A DNA stretch of 64,000 nucleotides from DATGUA01 sp035301545. Lineage in GTDB: Bacteria; Bacillota; Clostridia; Tissierellales; Tissierellaceae. Location: positions 13,895 to 77,894 of the forward strand of contig DATGUA010000004.1 of assembly GCA_035301545.1 (NCBI GenBank), given 5' to 3'. The notes below the pieces were generated by a model. That model saw only the letters and a list, made by a program, of their open reading frames with translations, was not told where the DNA came from and ran no database searches. Positions 8,946 to 17,820 of the stretch are shown here, one piece after another. Position numbers and translations under genes: made by a program. How positions within the stretch are numbered: the first letter of the stretch is position 1; each line of letters begins with the position of its first letter.

Positions 8946-9485
8946 TTATTTTTCAAGTTTTTTTAGTTCTTCTTCAATTCTGTCTAAATCTGGTAATTCA
9001 TCTAAAGATTCGAGAGAAAACAATTTTAAAAATTCTTTAGTAGTTCCATAAATTATAGGTCTTCCAGGTCTATCAAGTCGTCCTAATTCTTTAATTAGGC
9101 CTCTTTCTGTTAATGTTTGAAGTGCACGGTCAGATTTAACACCTCTGATATAATCAATATCAGATTTAATTACAGGTTGTTTGTAAGCTATTATAGCTAA
9201 GGTTTCTAAAGCAGCATTAGTTAAGCTTTTAGGTGGATCCTGCTTTTGTAATTGTTTTATCCAATCATAATACTCTGGACGTGTGCCAATTTGATAACTA
9301 TTATTTATTCTTATGATTCTTAAGCCTCTTTGTTCATAATTAAAGTCATCAATCATTTCTTTCATAATTTTAGCTAACTCTTCCATATCTATATGCATTA
9401 TTTCAGAAATATCATTTAGACTTAAAGGATCTCCCCAAGTAAAAAGCAAGGCTTCTATAATTGCTTTAACTTTTTTTTTATCCAT
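8946..9485 (-). CDS. scpB: Segregation and condensation protein B
   Basis: Kleisin-associated winged-helix protein that works with ScpA and Smc to compact and segregate the chromosome. The 179 residues show two winged-helix units, with LIEALLFTWGDPLSLNDISEI at the front and the strongly conserved TLAIIAYKQPVIKSDIDYIRG and RGLIKELGRLDRPGRPIIYGT blocks. ATG at 9483-9485 lies three bases after the scpA stop, so the two are translationally coupled. Confidence 0.96.
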   Translation of the reverse strand: MDKKKVKAIIEALLFTWGDPLSLNDISEIMHIDMEELAKIMKEMIDDFNYEQRGLRIIRINNSYQIGTRPEYYDWIKQLQKQDPPKSLTNAALETLAIIAYKQPVIKSDIDYIRGVKSDRALQTLTERGLIKELGRLDRPGRPIIYGTTKEFLKLFSLESLDELPDLDRIEEELKKLEK

Positions 9486-9488
9486 AAT

Positions 9489-10223
9489 TTAAGGTTCACC
9501 CACTTCTCTACTAGTTATAGTTAAATTTGTATGGTTTTCATTTTGTTGTACCAATACTAATTGAAGCTTCGTTAATTCTAATATAGATAAGAAATACGTG
9601 ACTATCTCAGATATATTAGTTTCCGCACTTAATAGTTCGGTAAATGTTATACTATGTCTTATATTTAATAGATTAATTATGTTATCAGAACATTCGTTAA
9701 CCGAATATCTGTTTTTTTGAATTTGATGTATATCTATTTTTTTAGATAAACTTTGACTAGAAATAATTTTGTTAATTGATCTTAATAAATGTTTTAAATC
9801 CATTGACTTTAAATTGACTTCTTCTGAATTTAATGTACTTAAATCTTCTCTAGGTTTGTAATATGATTTTAATCCAGGTTTTTCATACCTTTTAAAATTT
9901 TCTGCAACGATCTTATACTTTTTATAAGTTTTTAGTTGTAAAACCAATTCTTCTCTAGGGTCTACTATTTCTTCCTCTGTTGTATCTTTAGAATCATTTG
10001 GTAAAAGCATTCTAGATTTAATTTGTAGCAAAGTCGCAGCCATAAGAATGAATTCACTAGCAATTTTCATATTTAAATATTCCATTTGATAAATATAATT
10101 CATATATTGTTCTGTAATTAGATTTATAGGTATATCGTAAATATCAATTTTAGCTTTTTCTATTAAATTTAATAATAAGTCTAAAGGACCCTCAAAAGAA
10201 TCTAGTTTAACTTTATACTCCAT
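9489..10223 (-). CDS. scpA: Segregation and condensation protein A
   Basis: Kleisin subunit of the Smc-ScpA-ScpB condensin; it bridges the Smc heads and binds ScpB. The 244 residues begin with the diagnostic VKLDSFEGPLDLLLNLIEKAKIDIYDIPI and end with a C-terminal winged helix (FTELLSAETNISEIVTYFLSILELTKLQLV). ATG at 10221-10223 follows GGAGATGAAAT. It is the first gene of scpA-scpB-dac after a 0.47 kb region without an intact gene. Confidence 0.96.
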   Translation of the reverse strand: MEYKVKLDSFEGPLDLLLNLIEKAKIDIYDIPINLITEQYMNYIYQMEYLNMKIASEFILMAATLLQIKSRMLLPNDSKDTTEEEIVDPREELVLQLKTYKKYKIVAENFKRYEKPGLKSYYKPREDLSTLNSEEVNLKSMDLKHLLRSINKIISSQSLSKKIDIHQIQKNRYSVNECSDNIINLLNIRHSITFTELLSAETNISEIVTYFLSILELTKLQLVLVQQNENHTNLTITSREVGEP

Positions 10224-10329
10224 ATTTCATCTCCTATTTTTAATTAGTTTGTTAATTGTATTAGTGTTATGATAATTTTCTTATAATGAATATTAACATA
10301 TGTCTTAAATTATTTAAAAATACTAAATT

Positions 10330-10580
10330 AAATTTGTTTAATAATCTATTATATCATACATATATTTTTTCCTACAACTATTTTAGCCGCTTTTTTACCT
10401 TGATTCTCTTCATATTTATTTTGGCCATACTTAGCATCATAAACCTTATAATATCTCTATTCTGAATCTTTTAGCTATATAGTTCCTCTCTCTCTTTTTC
10501 TGATATTATTATTATTATGAAACATAGTTGTTTTCCTTTCTTAGATTCTGATTAAATTTATTATATCAGAGAATGACTAT
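10330..10580 (-). pseudogene. Decayed short ORF flanked by an inverted repeat, family not recognised
   Basis: The 10,224-10,690 interval holds no intact gene. On the minus strand AGGAAAACAACT precedes an ATG (plus about 10,522-10,524) that reads MFHNNNNIRKRERNYIAKRFRIE and stops soon after. A shift of frame continues RYYKVYDAKYGQNKYEENQ then GKKAAKIVVGKN before a stop near 10,345. The basic, Tyr-rich composition and two-frame continuity suggest the 5' part of a decayed gene, possibly a transposase, but I do not recognise the family. Just upstream, AACATAGT and ACTATGTT arms enclose about 50 nt with an inner ATTCTGAT/ATCAGA(G)AAT pairing. Confidence 0.4.
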
Positions 10581-10651
10581 GTTTTTTTATTTTTATTGAT
10601 ATTTTATTTTACAGCTTATATACTAAGGTTTAATTTATAATACTAGTTATA

Positions 10652-10691
10652 AATAATAGAACCTCGGCATTCCTGCCGAGGTTCTATTATT
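10652..10691 (-). terminator. Intrinsic terminator of dacF-like gene
   Basis: 18-bp perfect arms (10652-10669, 10674-10691) with a four-base loop and a GC-rich core (ACCTCGGCA). Its right edge touches the stop codon of the carboxypeptidase gene at 10691. The AT-rich ends make it usable from both directions. Confidence 0.88.
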
Positions 10692-11845
10692 TATTTATTA
10701 AAAAGAAAATTTTGAACTGATTTGTTAACCATGTCTATAAGCTTGTTCTCTTGTACACTGTTCTTAGTAATTAAGTTTACACTATCTACAACTTTGTTAT
10801 TAACTAAAATTTTTAATTTACCAACAACATGATTACGATTGGTAGGAGCTTTGATATATTTTGGATGGTCTATAACCTTATCTATATTGTAATCATCATC
10901 CTTTGGTAGCAATATAGAGCTTGATTCCTCCATTACAATTTCTACAGAATTAACATTTCCTTTTTCTACTGGGATTGTAGAAATAGTATCTCCCTTTTGT
11001 CCGATGGATACAGATTTATAGTTAGAAAATCCATAGTCTAAGAGTTTCTCTGCAGAAGTGAATCTAATTTCTGAACTTTCGGCTCCCATCACCACAGCTA
11101 TGAGATGTAATTCATCTCTTTTAGCTGATGCGGATATACAATGTTTGGATTTGTTTGTAAAACCTGTTTTTATTCCAGTGATACCATCATAACTTTTTAT
11201 TAATTTATTGGTATTAACCATAGTTTGAGTACTTTTCTTATTTTTCCCAACATCAATTTCTTCCATATATGTGGAGAGATAATCATGTATATCTTCATGT
11301 TTAAGTAATTCTTTAGACATAATAGCAATATCATAAGCAGTAGTATAATGATTTTCTTTAGGTAAACCTGTTGAATTGGTAAAATTAGTACTTTTCATTC
11401 CTAATTCTTGTGCTCTGTTATTCATCATCTTAATAAATGATTCATTAGAACCTGCTATAAACTCTCCTAAAGCAACTGCTGCATCATTTGCAGATCTGAT
11501 AGATATAGCCTTAATTAAAGATTCAACAGATTGTGTTTCTCCAACATCTAAATACAGTTGTGTACCTCCCATGGAAGAAGCATACTCACTTATATTTACT
11601 TTATCTGATAACTTTATCTTATTACTATCTAAAGCTTCCATAGTTAATAATAAGGTCATAACTTTTGTAATACTAGCAGGGTTTACTTTTTGATCCATAT
11701 TTTTTTCATAAATAATTTCACCAGAATTATAGTCCATAAGAAGTGCAGAATCAGAATTTATTTCTATATCCCCATCTCCATAAACTGTAATCGATGTTAA
11801 TATTGTTAAAATTATTAAACTTATTGATACTAGCTTCTTTTTCAA
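10691..11845 (-). CDS. dacF: D-alanyl-D-alanine carboxypeptidase, DacF-like
   Basis: S11-family carboxypeptidase acting on peptidoglycan; in Bacillus DacF regulates cross-linking of the spore cortex. The 384 residues include a signal peptide (residues 1-23), catalytic SITK at 58-61, SAN at 118-120 and KTG at 226-228, a beta-rich domain and a C-terminal amphipathic helix likely to bind the membrane. TTG at 11843-11845 is the start, behind TTGGAGG. Its place beside pdp and punA is the one dacF takes in spore formers. It is a paralogue of the gene at 7.8-8.9 kb. The dacF name rests on position and on the sporulating background. Confidence 0.88.
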   Translation of the reverse strand: MKKKLVSISLIILTILTSITVYGDGDIEINSDSALLMDYNSGEIIYEKNMDQKVNPASITKVMTLLLTMEALDSNKIKLSDKVNISEYASSMGGTQLYLDVGETQSVESLIKAISIRSANDAAVALGEFIAGSNESFIKMMNNRAQELGMKSTNFTNSTGLPKENHYTTAYDIAIMSKELLKHEDIHDYLSTYMEEIDVGKNKKSTQTMVNTNKLIKSYDGITGIKTGFTNKSKHCISASAKRDELHLIAVVMGAESSEIRFTSAEKLLDYGFSNYKSVSIGQKGDTISTIPVEKGNVNSVEIVMEESSSILLPKDDDYNIDKVIDHPKYIKAPTNRNHVVGKLKILVNNKVVDSVNLITKNSVQENKLIDMVNKSVQNFLFNK

Positions 11846-11939
11846 TATAATACCTCCAACATTATATTTACTTTTATAGTATCCAATTATATGTTTAATA
11901 TTCTAATGAATTAATTATTTATTTATTTGTTTTTATATA

Positions 11940-13247
11940 TTAGTTATGAATTTCTTTTAAGATTAATTTTTGTTTATACTTATTTTTTGATCCTATTATA
12001 TATATGTAAGGAATTTTTCTTTTTATTTTCTCACCGATTTCCATATTATTAGTATGAATATATGCTAGAGTCTCATTGACTTCCACATAATCATCAATCT
12101 TTTTATTTAATACGATCCCTGTACTCAAATCTATTTTACTATCTAATGTTTCTCTACCTGCACCTAGTTCGAAAGCACATTTACCTATACTTTCTGCATT
12201 AATTGATTTAATATAACCTTCAGTATTACTTTTTGCCTCTATAATATAATTTGATGTTGGGAGTAAGTTAGGATTTTTAATTACTTCGGTATCTCCATCT
12301 TGTAATTCTACCATATCTAATAATTTATTATATGCTTTTCCAGATTTAATATTATCAATTAGCATTTTTCTTCCTATTTTTTCAGTTTGAACTTTCTTCG
12401 CTAAAATTAAAAGTTTAGAACCTAATGATAAAGATAATTCATAGAGATCTTTAGGACCTTTGCCTTTAAGTGTATCTATAATTTCTTTAACTTCTAAAGC
12501 ATTACCTATAGCATTACCAAGAGGTTGATCCATGTTAGTAACCACAGCCATTGTTTTTCTTCCGAAATTATTACCTATAGTAACCATTTTTTGAGCTAAT
12601 TTTTCTGCAGATTTAAGATCTTTCATAAAGGCTCCACTACCTACTTTAACATCCAAAATAATTCCATCTGATTGAACAGCTAATTTTTTACTCATTATAC
12701 TGCTAGCTATTAATGGAAGACTATCTACTGTAGCGGTAACATCTCTTAAAGCATAGATTTTCTTATCAGCAGGAGTAATATCAGCAGTTTGACTGGATAT
12801 AGCAAGATTGATGGAGTTAGCATTCTTAATAAATTGGTCCATAGATAAGTTTATTTTAAAATTTTTAATAGATTCTAATTTATCTAATGTTCCGCCTGTA
12901 TGTCCTAATCCATGACCTGACATTTTGACAAAAGGAACATCGCAAGAAGCTATCATTGGTCCCAATAATAATGTAACACTATCACCTACACCACCTGTTG
13001 AATGTTTATCTACCTTAAGTCCCTTGATACTTGATAGATCGACAGTATCGCCAGACTCCATCATAGATTTTGTTAAATTCAAAGTTTCTGTATCATTCAT
13101 ATTATTTAAAAATATTGTCATCAAAAATGCTGACATTTGATAATCTGGAATATCACCATTAGTGTATTTTTCTATAGAATAATCTATTTCTTTTTTAGTA
13201 AGTGTTTTGCCGTCTCGCTTTTTGCTAATAATATCATATATATTCAA
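11940..13247 (-). CDS. pdp: Pyrimidine-nucleoside phosphorylase
   Basis: Splits uridine, deoxyuridine or thymidine with phosphate into base and (deoxy)ribose-1-phosphate in nucleoside salvage. The 435-residue chain has the family signature around VKMSGHGLGHTGGTLDKLES and the phosphate loop KHSTGGVGDSVT. The C-terminal pyrimidine phosphorylase domain includes CAFELGAGRETLDSKID. A TTG at 13245-13247 (MNIYDIISKKRDGK) is preferred because AAAGGA lies eight bases upstream; the ATG three codons earlier (13254-13256) touches that site and is the alternative. It follows punA by a few bases, forming a nucleoside phosphorylase pair. Confidence 0.93.
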   Translation of the reverse strand: MNIYDIISKKRDGKTLTKKEIDYSIEKYTNGDIPDYQMSAFLMTIFLNNMNDTETLNLTKSMMESGDTVDLSSIKGLKVDKHSTGGVGDSVTLLLGPMIASCDVPFVKMSGHGLGHTGGTLDKLESIKNFKINLSMDQFIKNANSINLAISSQTADITPADKKIYALRDVTATVDSLPLIASSIMSKKLAVQSDGIILDVKVGSGAFMKDLKSAEKLAQKMVTIGNNFGRKTMAVVTNMDQPLGNAIGNALEVKEIIDTLKGKGPKDLYELSLSLGSKLLILAKKVQTEKIGRKMLIDNIKSGKAYNKLLDMVELQDGDTEVIKNPNLLPTSNYIIEAKSNTEGYIKSINAESIGKCAFELGAGRETLDSKIDLSTGIVLNKKIDDYVEVNETLAYIHTNNMEIGEKIKRKIPYIYIIGSKNKYKQKLILKEIHN

Positions 13248-13259
13248 ATTTAACATCCT

Positions 13260-14078
13260 TTACATTAATCTTATAATTTCTATTACTAAACGTTCAAATT
13301 TATCTTTTACCTTAAGAGATGTTTCAACAACTTCTTCATGGTTTAATGGCTTATCAAGAATACCAGCAGCCATATTTGTTATACAAGAAATGCCTAATAC
13401 ATCTAGAGATTCATGATTTGCAATTATTACTTCAGGAACAGTAGACATACCAACTGCATCAGCACCTAAAGTAGAAGCTAGTTTAATTTCTGATGGTGTT
13501 TCATAGCTTGGACCTGTAAACCACATATATACTCCTTCTTTTAAATTAATATCTAAATTTTTTCCAACATTTTGTGCTAATTCTATTAACTCTTTACTAT
13601 AAGCTTCTGTCATATCTAAAAACCTAGGACCTTTGGATTCTAAATTAGGACCAATGAGAGGGTTGGTTCCTGAAAAATTTATATGATCATTTATTATCAT
13701 CAAATCTCCAGGTACAAAGGATTCGTTAACACCTCCAGCAGCATTTGTAACTATTAATTTTTGAATTCCTAAAGAAATTAATGTCCGTATTGGAAAGGTT
13801 ACTTTGGATAGTGGATATCCTTCATAAAAATGAAATCTCCCTTGCATTGTGACCACAGTCTTATCACCTAATTTTCCGATTACTAAATGACCGGCATGTC
13901 CTTCAACGGTTGATAATGGGAAGTTTGGTATATCTTCATAAGGAATGGTAATAGGATCTTGAATTAATTTTACTAATCCTCCTAATCCTGATCCTAAGAT
14001 TACACCTATTGTTGGTGATTTAGAAATTTTATTGTTTATATAAGCTACACTTTCATTGATTTTTTTAATATAATTCAT
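13260..14078 (-). CDS. punA: Purine-nucleoside phosphorylase
   Basis: Phosphorolysis of guanosine and inosine (trimeric PNP class) in purine salvage. The 272-residue protein shows the phosphate-binding GVILGSGLGGL, GRFHFYEGY, the conserved VTNAAGGVN, the purine-site segment YMWFTGPSYETPSEI and the MSTVPEVIIANH block, all typical. ATG at 14076-14078 behind GAAAGGAAAT. The pair punA-pdp gives salvage of both purine and pyrimidine nucleosides. Confidence 0.95.
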   Translation of the reverse strand: MNYIKKINESVAYINNKISKSPTIGVILGSGLGGLVKLIQDPITIPYEDIPNFPLSTVEGHAGHLVIGKLGDKTVVTMQGRFHFYEGYPLSKVTFPIRTLISLGIQKLIVTNAAGGVNESFVPGDLMIINDHINFSGTNPLIGPNLESKGPRFLDMTEAYSKELIELAQNVGKNLDINLKEGVYMWFTGPSYETPSEIKLASTLGADAVGMSTVPEVIIANHESLDVLGISCITNMAAGILDKPLNHEEVVETSLKVKDKFERLVIEIIRLM

Positions 14079-14143
14079 ATTAATTTCCTTTCTTGATATT
14101 CTAAATAAGTTTATTAAATTTTAAGTATTTATTCTATTATTAT

Positions 14144-14776
14144 TTATATAAATTGATTTATTATTAATCTCATTATAATGGGTGATAAGATACCTTCAAT
14201 TAATCCTCCAACTAGTGTGATAGTTGTAAATGTAGATATTAGAACAATATATTCTTGAATATTAAAATTTGGATTTCGGGTACTTTTATTTCTAAAAAGG
14301 TTTGTTAAGCTAGATGACATAGTCATAGCTATAGCTCCTGCTCCAATAAGACCAATAATTATAAATAAGTTTTGAGGATATATACCTAATAAGGATGCTA
14401 AAAATCCTCTAATTCCAAATTTATAAACTAAAATTGATACACTGAATCCTATAAATATAGATTTAATAAAGACTATCATTGGAATAAATATGATTCCTAC
14501 ATTTATTAATCCTAATACTCCTATAAGAATCACAATTAATACATTATTGAAAAATGAAGTTTTTAATATTGATAGTCCATCATATTCTCCTAAATAAACA
14601 TTTTTAAAATATGGATGAGATAATTTCAAAACTGTTTTTTGAACAGTGGAACTAAATTTTTTAACAACTAAAGGTCCTAGAATGGTTCCCAAAATAAATA
14701 TTATAGATAAAATAAAATAAAATAAGAAGTTGTACTTAATATGTTTTTTTATTGATTTAAGTAATTGTCTAAACAT
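14144..14776 (-). CDS. spoIIM: Stage II sporulation protein M
   Basis: Mother-cell membrane protein of the SpoIID-SpoIIM-SpoIIP engulfment machine. The 210 residues carry about five hydrophobic helices, with a cytoplasmic basic N-terminus (MFRQLLKSIKKHIKYN) and the family pattern of small residues GVLGLINVGIIFIPMIVFIKS. Length is close to the 214 residues of the Bacillus protein. The ATG at 14774-14776 follows AAGGAGG; a longer frame upstream starts inside that site's leader. A perfect sigma-E-like -10 (CATACAAT) lies at 14815-14822. Confidence 0.9.
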   Translation of the reverse strand: MFRQLLKSIKKHIKYNFLFYFILSIIFILGTILGPLVVKKFSSTVQKTVLKLSHPYFKNVYLGEYDGLSILKTSFFNNVLIVILIGVLGLINVGIIFIPMIVFIKSIFIGFSVSILVYKFGIRGFLASLLGIYPQNLFIIIGLIGAGAIAMTMSSSLTNLFRNKSTRNPNFNIQEYIVLISTFTTITLVGGLIEGILSPIIMRLIINQFI

Positions 14777-14814
14777 TAATATAAAATCCTCCTTTGTATA
14801 CAAACCTTTTAGAA

Positions 14815-14822
14815 ATTGTATG
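14815..14822 (-). promoter_or_regulatory. Candidate sigma-E -10 element upstream of spoIIM
   Basis: CATACAAT on the minus strand matches the sigma-E -10 consensus CATACAnT exactly and lies about 40 nt before the spoIIM start. A poorer -35 (TTATAAA) sits 14 bases upstream. SpoIIM is made under sigma-E in Bacillus, which supports the call. Confidence 0.45.
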
Positions 14823-14847
14823 CTAAATAGGAGGACTTTATAACCTC

Positions 14848-15387
14848 TTAAACTTTGTTTAAATAATCTTTTACATAGTATATTCCTATAATAGTCTTAC
14901 TATCTATGATTTCTCCTTTATTTATCATGTTAATAAGCTCATTAATATTGAATTCTACGGTCTCAATAAATTCATCTGGTTCAGGATCAAGATCTGTTAT
15001 ATAGATATCTTCAGCTAAAAATAAATGGATTTTTTCATTACAATACCCTGGCGAAGTATAAAATTCAGATATATAGTTTAATTTATTAGCTTCATATGAA
15101 GTTTCTTCTCTTAATTCTCTAATAGCGGTTTCTCTTGGTTCCTCATTTACCTCTAGTTTTCCAGCAGGTATTTCATATAAAAAGTCCTCTGCAGCTTTTC
15201 TATACTGTTTAACTAGTATTAGACAATTGTCATCGGTAATAGCAATTATGCCAACACTTCCTGGATGTTCAATGATTTCCCTTTTAGAGTATTTTTTATC
15301 AGGTAATTCAATTGTATCAATTCTTAAATTTAAAATTTTTCCTTCATAAATCTTATCAGACTTCATAGTTTTTTCTTCATAAATCAT
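14848..15387 (-). CDS. ADP-ribose pyrophosphatase-type Nudix hydrolase
   Basis: Nudix hydrolase of 179 residues that probably cleaves ADP-ribose to AMP and ribose-5-phosphate (NudF type). The Nudix box runs GKLEVNEEPRETAIRELREETSYE near residues 80-103; the glycine expected after REL-x-EE-x is replaced by serine, a tolerated but uncommon change. The front (YEGKILNLRIDTIELPD, IEHPGSVGIIAI) and the FYTSPGYCNEKIHLFLA segment match ADP-ribose pyrophosphatases of Firmicutes. ATG at 15385-15387 lies nine bases after GGAGG. Confidence 0.88.
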   Translation of the reverse strand: MIYEEKTMKSDKIYEGKILNLRIDTIELPDKKYSKREIIEHPGSVGIIAITDDNCLILVKQYRKAAEDFLYEIPAGKLEVNEEPRETAIRELREETSYEANKLNYISEFYTSPGYCNEKIHLFLAEDIYITDLDPEPDEFIETVEFNINELINMINKGEIIDSKTIIGIYYVKDYLNKV

Positions 15388-15422
15388 ATATTGTTACCTC
15401 CAAAATTTAATATTCCATTTTA

Positions 15423-15448
15423 TAATAAAATAATGTATTATTTTATTA
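15423..15448 (-). terminator. AT-only hairpin downstream of spo0A, possible terminator
   Basis: Near-perfect inverted repeat TAATAAAATAAT/ATTATTTTATTA between the spo0A stop and the Nudix gene. It has no GC core, so termination strength is doubtful. Confidence 0.35.
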
Positions 15449-15460
15449 TATTATATCACA

Positions 15461-16276
15461 TTATATTAATTGTTGGAATGATTCTTGTTCCAGTCTAATT
15501 TTATCTGCTATAAGTGCTATAAATTCACTATTAGTAGGTTTACCTTTATTATTATTTATAGTATATCCAAAAATTTCTTCAATAGTATCAATTTTACCTC
15601 TATTCCATGCAACCTCTATAGCATGCCTAATTGCTCTTTCTACTCTGCTAGGTGTAGTATCAAATTTATCTGCAACAGCTGGATATAACTCTTTAGTTAT
15701 TGCCCCCAAGTAATCCATATCGCCTATCACTATAGTTATAGCTTCCCTTAAGTATAAATATCCCTTAATATGTGCAGGTATTCCAATTTCTTGAATTATT
15801 TTAGTTATTCTTGTTTCTAAATCTTTATCTTTATCTATTGTTACAGATTTTTCGTTTTTAGAAATGAATTGAGTAGGATCTATATCATTATAAGAACGAT
15901 CTAACTCAGCTATTTGTAATAATCTACTGATAAAGACATTAAAATCAAATGGCTTAACCATATAGTAGTCGGCTCCTAATCTTATAGCTTGTTGAGTAAT
16001 CTTATCTTGTCCTACAGCAGATAATATCATTACTTTTGGGAAATAATTATCTTCAGATTTATTTAATTTTTCTAAGACACCTAATCCATCTAAATGTGGC
16101 ATTATGATATCTAATATTAAAATATCCGGTCTTTTATCATTGATTATTTTTAAAGCCTCTTCACCATCTTTTGCTATCCCTACAATATTAAACTCTTCTC
16201 TAGAAGATATAAATTTGGCAATTATTTGACTAAATTCCCTATTATCTTCTGCTATTACTACTTTCAACTTATTCAA
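15461..16276 (-). CDS. spo0A: Sporulation master regulator Spo0A
   Basis: Response regulator that commits the cell to sporulation once phosphorylated. The 271 residues hold a receiver domain (1-125) with the acidic pair near E10-D11, phospho-acceptor D56 in DILILDIIMPHLDG, and KP in MVKPFDF. The C-terminal Spo0A DNA-binding domain includes HIKGYLYLREAI, TPSRVERAIRHAIEVAW and FGYTI. Start is TTG at 16274-16276 after GGGGGAGAT. A perfect 0A box lies in its own leader (16318-16325), consistent with autoregulation. It follows spoIVB, the standard order, with a terminator between them. Confidence 0.97.
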   Translation of the reverse strand: MNKLKVVIAEDNREFSQIIAKFISSREEFNIVGIAKDGEEALKIINDKRPDILILDIIMPHLDGLGVLEKLNKSEDNYFPKVMILSAVGQDKITQQAIRLGADYYMVKPFDFNVFISRLLQIAELDRSYNDIDPTQFISKNEKSVTIDKDKDLETRITKIIQEIGIPAHIKGYLYLREAITIVIGDMDYLGAITKELYPAVADKFDTTPSRVERAIRHAIEVAWNRGKIDTIEEIFGYTINNNKGKPTNSEFIALIADKIRLEQESFQQLI

Positions 16277-16317
16277 CTAAATCTCCCCCTATATAATAAT
16301 AACCCCTTAATAAAGTA

Positions 16318-16325
16318 TTTCGACA
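16318..16325 (-). promoter_or_regulatory. Spo0A box upstream of spo0A
   Basis: TGTCGAAA on the minus strand matches the core of the 0A box (TGTCGAA) about 45 nt before the spo0A start, between the spoIVB terminator and the gene. Autoregulation of spo0A through such boxes is known in Bacillus. Confidence 0.6.
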
Positions 16326-16368
16326 TAAGATTCAAAAAACCTTCTTTTTAAACTTTAATTATGAAAAA

Positions 16369-16396
16369 AGGAGAATAAATTAAAATTTATTCTCCT
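16369..16396 (-). terminator. Intrinsic terminator of spoIVB
   Basis: 13-bp perfect arms (16369-16381, 16384-16396) with a tiny loop, followed on the minus strand by six T (plus 16364-16369). It overlaps the spoIVB stop codon at 16380 and isolates spo0A from spoIVB transcription. Confidence 0.9.
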
Positions 16397-17627
16397 GATT
16401 TAACATCCATTCAATATACAATCCATATCCTTTAGTTGGATCATTTACAAAGACATGAGTTACTGCACCTACTAATTTACCTTTTTGAATTATTGGACTA
16501 CCGCTCATACCTTGAACAATTCCACCAGTTTTATCTAATAGCTCATCATCTGTAATCTTAATAATCATACTTTTTTGATTTTCTGTGTTTTGAGATTCAG
16601 TCTTTAAAATTTCGACCTCAAACTTCTCTATTTTATTATCGTCTAAAGTAGTTAATATATGAGCTTTTCCTTCTTCTACTTCACTTTTAAAAGCAATTGA
16701 GATTGGTTTTAAATCATTTGTTTTTAAAAAGTCTTTTTTTAAATTTCCATATATTCCGAATTCATTGTTAAGACTAATATTACCTAGTGTTTCATCTGTT
16801 TTATAAAATGCTCCTTTTATTTCCCCAGGAACTCCTTTTTTGCCTTGTTCTATACTCGATACTTTAGAATTCATTATTAAGCCATTATCTACATTAAGGA
16901 GTTTTCCAGTGTCTATATCAGTGATTCCGTGTCCTAGTGCAGCAAAGGCATTGCTTTTAGGATTAAAATAAGTTAAAGTTCCTATTCCTGTAGTTTTATC
17001 TCGGACCCATATTCCTAATCTATAAGAATTATCCTGAATACATTGGATTGGAATAGACTGGGTAGTAAATTCACCTTTATTTCTCATTATAGTAATATTT
17101 ATTTCTTCCTCTTTAACCTCATTTAATATTTTAACTACCTGCTCTGCATTTTTAATTTCTTTGTCATTGATAGCAATAATACTATCCCCAACTTTTAGCC
17201 CTGCATCTTTAGCTGGACTACTCCTCTCCCCATCAACATCTACTACATCAGTTATAGCTACTATCAATACACCTTTAGTATTTAGTCTAACTCCAATAGA
17301 GTTACCTCCAGGTATTAATGTTGGTCTATTAACTACATTGACGTTATAATTTTTTACCGAGAATAAGCCTAGAAGTTTAAGTTGTAATTGGGCATTTCCA
17401 ATATTGTTTCCATTTAGATTATAAGATTTTTTCAAGTTACTTTCATTTTCGTTGTAAATTGTCTCGACCATATCATTTTCATTATTATATTCTAAGGAAA
17501 AAGGAAATAAGACATCTAAATTTTTATTTTGGCCTTTAATTATTTTAAGTTCTGAAGACTGAGTTAGAACATGATTTAATTGTAAATTAAAAATTAATAA
17601 TAGTATTATAATTATAGAGAATAACAC
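16380..17627 (-). CDS. spoIVB: SpoIVB serine protease
   Basis: Forespore-secreted S55 protease that triggers pro-sigma-K processing in Bacillus. The chain has an N-terminal membrane segment, a PDZ domain (GLKVGDSIIAINDKEIKNAEQ, about 145-195) and the protease domain with catalytic His in AALGHGITD and Ser in QGMSGSPII. The first normal start codon in frame is GTG at 17625-17627, but no ribosome site precedes it. The frame stays open ten codons further upstream, encoding a basic stretch (IKPKSNLKKS) typical of a signal-peptide front, and GGAGAG is nine bases before an ATC in frame. The true start may therefore be non-canonical. Confidence 0.92.
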   Translation of the reverse strand: MLFSIIIILLLIFNLQLNHVLTQSSELKIIKGQNKNLDVLFPFSLEYNNENDMVETIYNENESNLKKSYNLNGNNIGNAQLQLKLLGLFSVKNYNVNVVNRPTLIPGGNSIGVRLNTKGVLIVAITDVVDVDGERSSPAKDAGLKVGDSIIAINDKEIKNAEQVVKILNEVKEEEINITIMRNKGEFTTQSIPIQCIQDNSYRLGIWVRDKTTGIGTLTYFNPKSNAFAALGHGITDIDTGKLLNVDNGLIMNSKVSSIEQGKKGVPGEIKGAFYKTDETLGNISLNNEFGIYGNLKKDFLKTNDLKPISIAFKSEVEEGKAHILTTLDDNKIEKFEVEILKTESQNTENQKSMIIKITDDELLDKTGGIVQGMSGSPIIQKGKLVGAVTHVFVNDPTKGYGLYIEWMLNQENKF

Positions 17628-17773
17628 AGATTTCTTTAGATTAGATTTAGGTTTGATTAATTATCACTCTCCTTTTTATTAAGAATTCACCTCCACAAAT
17701 AAAATTTAGTACACTTATAATTTAGCCTTTTTTTAAATATTTATGCTTCACAAATTTTTATAAATTTTCTAAT

Positions 17774-17820
17774 AAAAAACAAACTACCAAAAGTTATTAG
17801 CTTTTGGTAGTTTGTTTTTT
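17774..17820 (-). terminator. Intrinsic terminator of recN
   Basis: 20-bp arms (17774-17793, 17801-17820) around a 7-nt loop. The recN stop codon (17797-17799) is in the loop and its last codons form one arm. The A/T-rich ends provide the U-run. Confidence 0.88.
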
